Source of the DNA: Sphingomicrobium flavum
GTDB taxonomy: Bacteria; Pseudomonadota; Alphaproteobacteria; Sphingomonadales; Sphingomonadaceae
Length of the DNA stretch: 64,000 nt
Reading direction: 5' to 3'
Assembly (NCBI RefSeq): GCF_024721605.1
Contig: NZ_CP102630.1
Span: forward strand, 1,860,001-1,924,000
The first letter of the stretch is position 1; each line of letters opens with the position of its first letter. The notes below the pieces were generated by a model. The model saw only the letters and a program-made list of their open reading frames with translations, was not told the DNA's origin and did no database searches. This document shows, in pieces, positions 19,650 to 27,481 of this stretch. The translations under genes and the position numbers were made by a program.

Positions 19650-20255
19650 ATGAACTTCACCAAGGCGCTTGCAAAGGACGACAAGCGCAAGCCCGGCAAG
19701 GGTCGGATCAAATTCCTCCGCGGCTTCTTCAAGAATCCGGTGATGGTGGGATCGGTCATCCCGTCCAGCCGGATCCTGATCGACAAGATGCTGGCCCCAG
19801 TCGATTGGGAAAGCTGCCGCCTGTTCATCGAATATGGCCCTGGCGTCGGCACTTTCACGCACGAAATCCTGACCCGGCTGCACCCCGATGCCAAGCTGAT
19901 CGCGATCGATACCAACGAAGATTTCATCACCCACCTGCGCGAGCAGATCGACGATCCGCGCCTGATCGCGGTGCATGGATCGGCTGCCAACGTCGAAGAA
20001 ATCGTCGCCAATAATGGCTTCGACATGGCCGATTATGTCGTCTCGGGGCTGCCCTTTTCAACGCTGCCGCCGGGGCTTGGCGACACGATCGGCCGCGCCA
20101 CCGCCAGCGTCATCCGCCCGGGCGGCGCTTTCCTGGTCTACCAGTTCAGCCCCAAGGTGCGCCGCTTCATCGCGCCCCATTTCGACCGCATCGATCGCGG
20201 CTTCGAATGGCGCAACGTGCCCCCCGCCACCCTGTTCTGGGCGTGGCGCCGCTAG
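19650..20255 (+). CDS. Class I SAM-dependent methyltransferase, phospholipid N-methyltransferase-like
   Basis: 201 aa from ATG 19650 with GGGGGA upstream. SAM motif I is EYGPGVGTFTHEIL (about residue 57), followed by the acidic end of strand 2 in LIAIDTNEDF and a motif IV-like VVSGLPFSTLPP. This resembles COG3963 (PmtA-type phospholipid methyltransferases), which convert phosphatidylethanolamine towards phosphatidylcholine; rRNA dimethylases share the fold but have a different motif IV (NLPY-type). The gene ends three bases before a convergent phospholipase D-type gene, also a phospholipid enzyme. Confidence 0.75.
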   Translation: MNFTKALAKDDKRKPGKGRIKFLRGFFKNPVMVGSVIPSSRILIDKMLAPVDWESCRLFIEYGPGVGTFTHEILTRLHPDAKLIAIDTNEDFITHLREQIDDPRLIAVHGSAANVEEIVANNGFDMADYVVSGLPFSTLPPGLGDTIGRATASVIRPGGAFLVYQFSPKVRRFIAPHFDRIDRGFEWRNVPPATLFWAWRR

Positions 20256-20258
20256 CCC

Positions 20259-21506
20259 TTATTCTTCGGACAGGTTGAAGTTCAGCCGGCGCGACACGGT
20301 ATAGTCGATCGTCGTCACCAGCCAGTTGGAAAAAGCCCATTTCATCCGCCGCCACCAATTGGCGCGGGCACGGTGCGCGGCGCTGCTGATCGGCTGGCTT
20401 TCTTCCAGCTCGCGGTCGATCCACTGGCGGATCTGGCGGGCGAATTCGGCATCGTCGATCCGCAGCATCAGTTCCAGGTTCATGCGCAGGCTGCGCGTAT
20501 CGAAATTGGCCGATCCGACATGCACGACGTCATCGGTGACATAGAGCTTGGTGTGCAGCATTGCGGGGCGATATTCCCACAGGCGAACGGCTTTGCGCAG
20601 CAGGCGGCTATAGGTGTGGCGCGCCGCCGCGATGGTGGCATTGTTATCGGATTTGGCCGCAGTGCAGATGCGCACCGATCCGCCGCGCGCCGCCACGCGC
20701 CCCAGCCGCGCCAGCATGCGCCGCGTGGGCGAAAAATAGGCCGCGACGATATCGACCTTGCAGGCCTTGATGATATCGCGCGCAATCGTGCCCGGCCAGG
20801 GATTGTGGCGCCATAGCGGGCCCGCCATCTGCCATTGCAAAGCGCCCTCGCGCTGCGAATGGCTGATGATGAGGTCGCGCACGTCGCGGGCTCTGGGCTT
20901 GGGCTGGTCCATCCATTTCCACAGCGCATCGAAATAGGCTGCCGCATCGGGCGACGCCTCCCCCTCGATGCGCAGCCACAGGTCGCGCCAGCGCTTCTCG
21001 TCGGTATCGCACAGATATTCATGCCCGATATTGGCGCCGCCGATGATTGCGGTCCGATCGTCCACCACCACCAGCTTCTGGTGATTACGGATGAGGTACC
21101 GTCGCCCCAGCCGCGGGTTGAAGATGATCGTCTTGCCGCCCGCATCGCAGACCGGATCGAACGTATCGTCGGGCGTCTTGCTTGATCCGAAACTGTCGAC
21201 CATCAGCCGCACTTCGACCCCGCGCCCCGCCGCCCTAACCAGCGCATCGAGGACCTGGCTTCCGCATTCATCGTCGAGAAACATGTAGAAGAGCATGCGG
21301 ATGGAGCGCCGCGCCCCCTCGATCTCGTCCAGCAGCAGCTTGAGCCTGGCTTCCCCGCTATCGTAGAGCGCCAGCATGTTGCCCGCGACCTCGTGACGAA
21401 GCGCAGGGGCATGGGTCGGATGGGCATCGGCTTCGGCCATTCGCGCCTTTTGCCGACTTTGGGCGCGCTTGGCAAAGGCTTGGCGATTGACTCTTGAGGC
21501 CGGCAT
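20259..21506 (-). CDS. Phospholipase D-like protein, cardiolipin synthase type
   Basis: 415 aa. Two HKD half-sites are present: NHQKLVVVDDRTAIIGGANI and LHTKLYVTDDVVHVGSANFD. These form the catalytic pair of cardiolipin synthases and phospholipases D. There is no N-terminal membrane segment of the classical ClsA type, so it is closer to ClsB/YbhO-like enzymes. The start is uncertain: ATG 21506 (basic N-terminus, poor ribosome site, overlaps the rpoZ promoter) or ATG 21440 with AAAGG five bases upstream. The product would make or remodel membrane phospholipid. Confidence 0.85.
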   Translation of the reverse strand: MPASRVNRQAFAKRAQSRQKARMAEADAHPTHAPALRHEVAGNMLALYDSGEARLKLLLDEIEGARRSIRMLFYMFLDDECGSQVLDALVRAAGRGVEVRLMVDSFGSSKTPDDTFDPVCDAGGKTIIFNPRLGRRYLIRNHQKLVVVDDRTAIIGGANIGHEYLCDTDEKRWRDLWLRIEGEASPDAAAYFDALWKWMDQPKPRARDVRDLIISHSQREGALQWQMAGPLWRHNPWPGTIARDIIKACKVDIVAAYFSPTRRMLARLGRVAARGGSVRICTAAKSDNNATIAAARHTYSRLLRKAVRLWEYRPAMLHTKLYVTDDVVHVGSANFDTRSLRMNLELMLRIDDAEFARQIRQWIDRELEESQPISSAAHRARANWWRRMKWAFSNWLVTTIDYTVSRRLNFNLSEE

Positions 21507-21515
21507 CCCTATCTC
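21487..21515 (+). promoter_or_regulatory. Probable rpoZ promoter
   Basis: TTGACT (21487-21492), a 17-base spacer, and TATCTC (21510-21515) precede rpoZ. The element overlaps the first codons of the longest reading of the divergent phospholipase gene. Confidence 0.5.
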
Positions 21516-21558
21516 GCCGGTTCGAATTTCCCCAATTTTTTAGAAGGGTGAGCACGCT

Positions 21559-21915
21559 ATGGCGCGCGTTACAGTCGAAGATTGCGTCGACAAGGTTTCC
21601 AACCGTTTCGATCTCGTGTTGCTCGCGGCCCAGCGGGCGCGGCAGATTTCGGGTGGTGCAGACCTCACCATCGATCGCGACCGCGACAAGAATCCGGTCG
21701 TGGCGCTGCGTGAAATCGCCGAAACGACGATCAAGCCCAAGCATCTTGAAGAAGCGGTCATCACCAATCTCCAGCGCGTCCAGATGGATGACGATGACGA
21801 GATCGTGGAAGAAGCCGGCCTGGCCGAATCGGCCGAAGCGCTGCGCCTGACCGCCGCTGCCCCGCCGCGCCCGACCCCGTCGGCCGCGCCGGTGGATTAC
21901 GATCCCAGCAAGTAA
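21559..21915 (+). CDS. rpoZ: DNA-directed RNA polymerase subunit omega
   Basis: 118 aa. Starts [30 protein letters not shown], the omega core that clamps the beta-prime subunit. The family helix continues with [11 protein letters not shown]. The C-terminal tail (residues about 80-118) is acidic then proline/alanine-rich and variable, as in other alphaproteobacteria. A good AGAAGGGTGAG ribosome site precedes the ATG. Single gene with its own promoter and terminator. Confidence 0.97.
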   Translation: MARVTVEDCVDKVSNRFDLVLLAAQRARQISGGADLTIDRDRDKNPVVALREIAETTIKPKHLEEAVITNLQRVQMDDDDEIVEEAGLAESAEALRLTAAAPPRPTPSAAPVDYDPSK

Positions 21916-21937
21916 GCGCGGGTTCTGACGAACATCG

Positions 21938-21966
21938 AAAAGGCGGTCCTTCGGGGCCGCCTTTTT
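21938..21966. terminator. Bidirectional intrinsic terminator between rpoZ and the HxlR gene
   Basis: AAAAGGCGG (21938-21946) pairs with CCGCCTTTT (21957-21965), a TTCG-containing loop lies between, and T runs follow on both strands. It serves both convergent genes. Confidence 0.9.
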
Positions 21967-21970
21967 CGGT

Positions 21971-22474
21971 TCAGAGCTTGCCGTCCCAGTCGCTTTCGTG
22001 GCTGATCGACTGGCCCGTCGTCTGGTCGAGCCACATCAGGTCGCCCCGTTCAAGCTCGCGCCCGTCCTTGCTCATCAGCCGGATGCGCCGGATCGGCTGG
22101 CCCAATTCCAGGTCGGCGAGCACGATGTCCGACTTGCCGTGGCACCATTCCTCGCCCCACTGGCGCAGCGCCACTACCACAGGAAGCAGCGCCTCGCCCT
22201 TGGCCGACAATGAATAGACGACCTTGCGCCGGTCGGCCGGGTCATTGCTGCGCTCGAGAACGCCTCCCGCCACCATTTTCTGCAGCCGGTCGGACAGGAT
22301 GTTGCGCGCAATGCCGAGCCCGGCCTGAAACTGTTCGAAATGCTGAAGACCGTTGAAGGCCCCGCGCAGGATCAGAAATGCCCATTTTTCGCCAATCAAT
22401 TCAATGGCATGGGGTAGCGGGCATTGCAGCGCCGCTTTCTTGAACACTTCGATGTCGGCGTCGATTCCGCTCAA
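21971..22474 (-). CDS. HxlR family winged-helix transcriptional regulator
   Basis: 167 aa. The HxlR domain spans about residues 15-110: CPLPHAIELIGEKWAFLILRGA, then LQHFEQFQAGLGIARNILSDRLQKMVAGGVLER, then the wing DRRKVVYSLSAKG. The conserved cysteine before the recognition region (QCPLPHA) is often redox- or electrophile-sensing in this family. A C-terminal extension of about 50 residues is of unknown use. It is divergent from the small secreted protein at 22603; a 25-base palindrome lies between them. Confidence 0.9.
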   Translation of the reverse strand: MSGIDADIEVFKKAALQCPLPHAIELIGEKWAFLILRGAFNGLQHFEQFQAGLGIARNILSDRLQKMVAGGVLERSNDPADRRKVVYSLSAKGEALLPVVVALRQWGEEWCHGKSDIVLADLELGQPIRRIRLMSKDGRELERGDLMWLDQTTGQSISHESDWDGKL

Positions 22475-22518
22475 ATTCCTGTCTCCGCGCTACGCAACTA
22501 GCCGTGCTGTCATAAACC

Positions 22519-22543
22519 CGCAATTGTGCAAATAACAGTTGCG
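22519..22543. promoter_or_regulatory. 25-base palindromic operator candidate for the HxlR regulator
   Basis: The layout is CGCAA-N-TGT-N7-ACA-N-TTGCG, perfectly symmetric at all eight fixed positions per arm. It is centred in the divergent region 22475-22602, 45 bases from the HxlR start. A further GCAACTG (22576-22582) mirrors the right arm. Confidence 0.5.
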
Positions 22544-22602
22544 TTTTGAAATCTAAACTCTATTCCAGTAGCGGTTTGCAACTGATTTAACGGAGTTTCC
22601 CC

Positions 22603-22890
22603 ATGCGCACCCTGATCGCTTTGTCCGCACTCCTCGCTTCTGCCCCTGCTTTTGCAGCCGTACCGGTGATGACGGCCACACCCGAGGCGGGCGTTGAAGG
22701 CCGCATCATCACCAAGGGTGCGTCATGGAACTGCACGGCCGCCGGCTGCAAGGCCGCCTCCGATAGCAGCCGCCCGATGGTGCTGTGCCAGCGCCTCGCG
22801 CGCGAGGTCGGCACGCTCGCCGCTTTCGAGGTCGATGGCCGCGCCTTCGACGCCGAGCAACTCGCCAAGTGCAACGCCAAGGCCAGCTAA
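22603..22890 (+). CDS. Small secreted CC_3452-type protein
   Basis: 95 aa with a clear signal peptide (MRTLIALSALLASAPAFA). The mature part has ASWNCTAAGCKAASDSSRPMVLCQRLAREVG and a last cysteine in LAKCNAK, four cysteines that can form two disulfides in the periplasm. This pattern matches the small family named CC_3452 in Caulobacter and sphingomonads, function unknown. A ribosome site GGAG precedes the ATG. It is divergent from the HxlR regulator and may be its target. Confidence 0.75.
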   Translation: MRTLIALSALLASAPAFAAVPVMTATPEAGVEGRIITKGASWNCTAAGCKAASDSSRPMVLCQRLAREVGTLAAFEVDGRAFDAEQLAKCNAKAS

Positions 22891-22950
22891 CTGCGGACAT
22901 GACAGTTTTTGCACTTGCGAACTGGGCCGTTCGCACCCCATCTAGGGATT

Positions 22951-25065
22951 GTGCTGAGACAATATGAACTCATCGAGAAGGTCCGGGCCTACGATCCGGA
23001 TGCCGACGAGGCGCTGATCAACCGCGCCTATGTCTTTTCGATGAAGGCGCACGGCGCGCAGGTCCGCGCGTCGGGCGACCCTTATTTCTCGCACCCCATC
23101 GAGGTTGCAGGCATCCTGACTGACCTCAAGCTCGACGACGAAACCATCGTCACCGCGATCCTTCACGACACGATCGAGGATACCGTCGCCACACAGGAGC
23201 AGATCGAAAATCTGTTCGGGGAGAATGTCGGCCGCCTCGTCGACGGCGTGACCAAGCTCTCCAAGGTCGAGGCGATGAGTGAGAGCGAGCGCGCCGCCGA
23301 GAATCTGCGCAAGTTCCTCCTCGCTTTGTCGGGCGACATCCGCGTCCTGCTCGTCAAGCTGGCCGACCGCCTCCACAATATGCGCACCCTCCATCACATC
23401 CCCAAGGAGGAAAAGCGGCGGCGCATCGCCAAGGAGACGATGGACATCTACGCCCCGCTCGCCGAGCGGATCGGCATGTATGAGATGATGAAGGAGATGC
23501 AGACGCTGGCCTTCCAGCAGCTGGAGCCCGACGCCTACGCCTCCATCACCCGCCGCCTGCAGCAGCTCAATGAAGCCGGCGGCGACCTGGTCAACCGGAT
23601 CGGCCTCAACCTCCAGCTCCATCTTGCCGACCATGGCCTTTCCGCTGAGGTGACGGGCCGCGAAAAGCATCCGTTCTCGATCTGGAAGAAGATGGCCGAG
23701 CGGCACATCAGCTTCGAGCAATTGTCGGACGTGATGGCCTTTCGCGTCATCGTCGACAGCAATGACGACGTCTATCGCGCGCTCGGCCTCATCCACCAGC
23801 GCTGGCCGATGGTGCCCGGCCGCTACAAGGATTTCATCTCCACCCCCAAGCGCAACGGCTATCGCTCGCTCCACACCTCGGTGATCCACGATTCCAACAT
23901 GAGGATCGAGATCCAGATCCGCACCACCGAAATGCACGAACAGGCCGAACGTGGGCTGGCCGCGCATTGGGCCTATAAGGAAGGCAAGCCCGCCGCCGAT
24001 ATCGACGTTCCCTGGATCAGCGAGCTGGTGGAAATCCTCGACCATGCCGACAGTCCCGAAGAGCTGCTCGAACATACGCGCATGGCGATGTACCAGGATC
24101 GCATCTTCGCCTTCACCCCCAAGGGCGAGCTCATCCAGCTGCCCAAGGGCGCGACGCCGGTCGATTTTGCCTATGCCGTCCATACCGACCTTGGCGACCA
24201 GACCGTCGGCGCCAAGGTCAATGGCCGCGTGGTGCCGCTGCGCACCCTGCTCGACAATGGCGACCAGGTCGAAATCCTCGCCTCCGAATCCCAGCATCCC
24301 CAGCCCAGCTGGCTGCGCTTCGTCGCCACGGGCAAGGCGCGCAGCGCGGTGCGCCGTTTCGTGCGCCACAAGGAAGAGGGAGAAACCATCGAGCTTGGCC
24401 GCAAGATTTTTGATGAGATCGTCTCGCGCCTTGATGGAAAACTGCCCGACAAACCTTCGGTCACTGCGGCCAAGAAATTGATGGTCGGCGATGAGGATGC
24501 GCTGATGATGGCCATCGCCCGCAAGAAATTGTCCGACGAGGCGATCATGGAAGCGATTGTCCCGGGATCGACCACCGAACGCACCGGGCTGCTACGCATG
24601 CGCCGCCGCAAGCCCAAGCTGCCGGGTCAGCGCACCGCCATCTCGATCAAGGGCCTGACAGCAGGCGTGGCCTATGACCTGGCCGAATGTTGCCACCCCA
24701 TTCCAGGCGACCGGATCGTCGGCGTGCGCGGCGAGGATGAAGCCATCCACGTCCACGTCATCGGCTGTGAGGATCTGGCCAGCGGTGTGGATGCCGACTG
24801 GATCGACCTGTCATGGGGCGACGAAAGCGAAGGCGGCACCGCGCGCATTTCCATCGTGCTGCGCGATGTTGCCGGTGCGCTCGGCGAAATGGCGGGCATC
24901 CTTGGCGCCAAGGACGCCAATATCGTCAACCTGAAGCTCAGCCACCGCGATGGCAGCTTTCACACCTTCCTGGTCGATGTCGAACTGCATGACCTGGCGC
25001 ACCTGCACGCCATCATCGCCGCGCTGCGCGCCAGCGATGTGGTCAGCCAGGCCGACCGGCTCTAA
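22951..25065 (+). CDS. spoT: Bifunctional (p)ppGpp synthetase/hydrolase (Rsh)
   Basis: 704 aa from GTG 22951 with TAGGGA upstream; the frame extends to 22909 without family support. Order: HD hydrolase (residues 40-150, ILHDTIEDT near 72), synthetase (240-350, with KRNGYRSLHTSVIH near 300), TGS (about 380-445), helical part, and C-terminal ACT (from about 630). Both catalytic sites look intact, so it should make and degrade the stringent-response alarmone. Alphaproteobacteria usually have this single long Rsh. Its TAA lies inside a 12-base direct repeat shared with the convergent malic enzyme stop. Confidence 0.96.
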   Translation: MLRQYELIEKVRAYDPDADEALINRAYVFSMKAHGAQVRASGDPYFSHPIEVAGILTDLKLDDETIVTAILHDTIEDTVATQEQIENLFGENVGRLVDGVTKLSKVEAMSESERAAENLRKFLLALSGDIRVLLVKLADRLHNMRTLHHIPKEEKRRRIAKETMDIYAPLAERIGMYEMMKEMQTLAFQQLEPDAYASITRRLQQLNEAGGDLVNRIGLNLQLHLADHGLSAEVTGREKHPFSIWKKMAERHISFEQLSDVMAFRVIVDSNDDVYRALGLIHQRWPMVPGRYKDFISTPKRNGYRSLHTSVIHDSNMRIEIQIRTTEMHEQAERGLAAHWAYKEGKPAADIDVPWISELVEILDHADSPEELLEHTRMAMYQDRIFAFTPKGELIQLPKGATPVDFAYAVHTDLGDQTVGAKVNGRVVPLRTLLDNGDQVEILASESQHPQPSWLRFVATGKARSAVRRFVRHKEEGETIELGRKIFDEIVSRLDGKLPDKPSVTAAKKLMVGDEDALMMAIARKKLSDEAIMEAIVPGSTTERTGLLRMRRRKPKLPGQRTAISIKGLTAGVAYDLAECCHPIPGDRIVGVRGEDEAIHVHVIGCEDLASGVDADWIDLSWGDESEGGTARISIVLRDVAGALGEMAGILGAKDANIVNLKLSHRDGSFHTFLVDVELHDLAHLHAIIAALRASDVVSQADRL

Positions 25066-25075
25066 ACGACCGGCT

Positions 25076-27382
25076 CTAGCCCACCACTTCTTTCGCTGCG
25101 CCGCGCATCGCTGCATTGCCGCGCCGGATCTGGTCCGCACCCCCTGCCGCCAGCACCGCCAGCGTGACGAGATCGCTCGACGAGGCCGTCATCGGGGCAA
25201 TCTGCACTGGCAGGCTCATCCCCATCAGATAGGGCCCCAGCACATCTTCGCCGCCGACCGCGCGCAGCAGCTTGGCCGAAATATTGGCCGACTGCAGCCC
25301 CGGCATGATCAGGATATTGGCCGGGCCGGACAGGCGGCTGAAGCTGTAATATTTGCGCTGCGCTTCATAGTTGACCGCAACGTCAGGCCCCATCTCGCCT
25401 TCATATTCGAAGTCGGTGGTCATGCGGTCCAGCACCTTCACCGCGCCGCGCAATTCTTCGATATGTCGACCCGGCGGGTTGCCGAAGGTGGTATAGGAAA
25501 CGAAGGCCACGCGTGGCTCCTGCCCCATGCGCCGCGCGAATGCGGCCGAGCGCACGGCGATCGCTGCCAATTGCTCGGCATCGGGCCGCTCGCTCACCGC
25601 CGTATCGGCGATCAGCACGGTCTGGTGGGGGGTGGCGACGATGTTAATGCCGAAGGGCTCGGCGCCCTGCTCATCGTCGATCACGGTGCGCACCTGCGCT
25701 AGGCTTTCGGAGAAGGGCCGCGTCGTCCCGGTGATCATCGCATCGCCCTCGCCCAGCGCCAGCATGGCAGCGGTGAAGAAGTTGCGATCCTGGTTGACCA
25801 TCCGCTCGACCCGGCGGCGCAGCATGCCGTTGCGGGCATGGCGTTCGTAGATAAAGTCGACTGCCTTCTGCACCAGCGGCGAGTTGCGGCTGTTCAAGAC
25901 CTTGTAGCTCTTGGGATCTTCGACCCCCAATTCCTTCAGCTTGTCATAGACATGCTCGCGCCCAACCAGGACCGGCGTGCCATAGCCGCCTTCCTTGAAG
26001 GCGATGGCGGCGCGCAGGACATTGTCCTCCTCGCCCTCGGCGAACAGCACCCGCTTGGGATTGCGCTTGGCCGCCTCGAACGCCAGGCTCATCACCGATG
26101 CGGTGGGGTTGAGGCGCGCACGCAGCTGGGCGCGATAGGCGTCCATGTTCTCGATCGGGCGCTGGGCGACACCGCTATCCATCGCGGCTTGCGCGACGGC
26201 GGCGGGCACGATTTCGATCAGGCGCGGATCGAAGGGCGCGGGAATGATGTAATCGGGACCGAAGCTCTTGGCCGCGCCGCCATAGGCCGCCGCCACTTCC
26301 TCGGGCACCGGCTCGCGCGCCAGTTGCGCCAGTGCATTGGCCGCCGCAATCTTCATTTCCTCGTTGATGCCGGTCGCATTCACATCGAGCGCGCCGCGGA
26401 AGATGAAGGGGAAACCCAGCACATTATTGACCTGGTTGGGATAGTCCGACCGGCCCGTCGCCACGATCGCATCGGGGCGCGCCGCCTTGGCTTCGGGCGG
26501 CGAGATTTCAGGATCGGGATTGGCCATGGCGAAGATGATCGGCTGGGGCGCCATATGCTTGACCATGTCGCCCGACAACACATTGGCCGCCGACAGGCCA
26601 AGGAACACATCCGCCCCCACCAGCGCTTCTTCCAGCGTGCGCGCATCGGTCTTCACCGCCTGGGCGGACTTGAACTGGTCCAGATCGTCGCGCTCGTCAT
26701 GGATGACGCCCGAACGGTCGCACATGATCACATTTTCGCGGCGCACACCCATTTCGCGGATCAGGTCGGCGCAGGCAATGGCCGCAGCCCCCGCCCCGTT
26801 CACCACCACCTTCACATCGCCCATTTCGCGATTTGTAATCTTGCAGGCATTGATGAGGCCCGCCGCGGTGATGATCGCGGTGCCATGCTGGTCGTCATGG
26901 AAAACCGGGATGTTCATTCGTTCTTTCAGCGCCTGTTCGATCACGAAGCAATCGGGCGCAGCGATATCTTCAAGATTGATCCCGCCAAAGCTCGGCCCCA
27001 TCAGCGCGACTGCGTCGATAAAGGCCTGCGCGTCCTCGGTGTCGAGTTCGAGATCGATCGAATCCACATCGGCGAAGCGCTTGAACAGCACCGCCTTGCC
27101 CTCCATCACTGGTTTGGAGGCGAGCGCCCCCAGATTGCCGAGGCCGAGGATCGCCGTCCCGTTGGAAATGACCGCGACGAGGTTGCCCTTGGCCGTCAGC
27201 TCATAGGCACGCGCCGGATCTTCGGCGATGGCCTTGACCGGCACCGCGACGCCCGGCGAATAGGCCAGCGCCAGGTCGCGCTGGGTCGCCATCGGCTTGG
27301 TCGGGGTGATCTGGATCTTGCCGGGCCGGCCGCGCGCGTGAAAATCGATCGCTTCGGCGTCCGAAAATTTGACGTCGGTCAT
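25076..27382 (-). CDS. maeB: NADP-dependent malic enzyme with phosphotransacetylase-like domain
   Basis: 768 aa, the long MaeB form. It decarboxylates malate to pyruvate and yields NADPH. The malic N domain (residues about 15-150) includes AYSPGVAVPVKAI and FKRFADVDSIDLELD; the NAD(P) domain (160-400) includes FHDDQHGTAI and a VVNGAGAAAIAC Rossmann loop. The C-terminal 330 residues (from about 430, FEAAKRNPKRVLFAEGEE) resemble phosphate acetyltransferase, which in this family is usually a regulatory acetyl-CoA-binding part rather than an active enzyme. Divergent from mutS. Confidence 0.95.
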   Translation of the reverse strand: MTDVKFSDAEAIDFHARGRPGKIQITPTKPMATQRDLALAYSPGVAVPVKAIAEDPARAYELTAKGNLVAVISNGTAILGLGNLGALASKPVMEGKAVLFKRFADVDSIDLELDTEDAQAFIDAVALMGPSFGGINLEDIAAPDCFVIEQALKERMNIPVFHDDQHGTAIITAAGLINACKITNREMGDVKVVVNGAGAAAIACADLIREMGVRRENVIMCDRSGVIHDERDDLDQFKSAQAVKTDARTLEEALVGADVFLGLSAANVLSGDMVKHMAPQPIIFAMANPDPEISPPEAKAARPDAIVATGRSDYPNQVNNVLGFPFIFRGALDVNATGINEEMKIAAANALAQLAREPVPEEVAAAYGGAAKSFGPDYIIPAPFDPRLIEIVPAAVAQAAMDSGVAQRPIENMDAYRAQLRARLNPTASVMSLAFEAAKRNPKRVLFAEGEEDNVLRAAIAFKEGGYGTPVLVGREHVYDKLKELGVEDPKSYKVLNSRNSPLVQKAVDFIYERHARNGMLRRRVERMVNQDRNFFTAAMLALGEGDAMITGTTRPFSESLAQVRTVIDDEQGAEPFGINIVATPHQTVLIADTAVSERPDAEQLAAIAVRSAAFARRMGQEPRVAFVSYTTFGNPPGRHIEELRGAVKVLDRMTTDFEYEGEMGPDVAVNYEAQRKYYSFSRLSGPANILIMPGLQSANISAKLLRAVGGEDVLGPYLMGMSLPVQIAPMTASSSDLVTLAVLAAGGADQIRRGNAAMRGAAKEVVG

Positions 27383-27481
27383 AAACTCTCCCTTTGAAGT
27401 CGCCCATAGGCGGAATTTGGGGGAAGAGTCACGCCTTCAAGCATGGCGAAGGCGCGACAAAGCCGCTAGCGTCATGCGCAA

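Noticed and set aside
22951-25065. Monofunctional RelA or SpoT
   Set aside because: Both the HD hydrolase and the synthetase motifs are intact, so a bifunctional Rsh is the better call.
25838-27397. 519-codon plus-strand frame
   Set aside because: Antisense shadow of the malic enzyme gene, which has complete family motifs.
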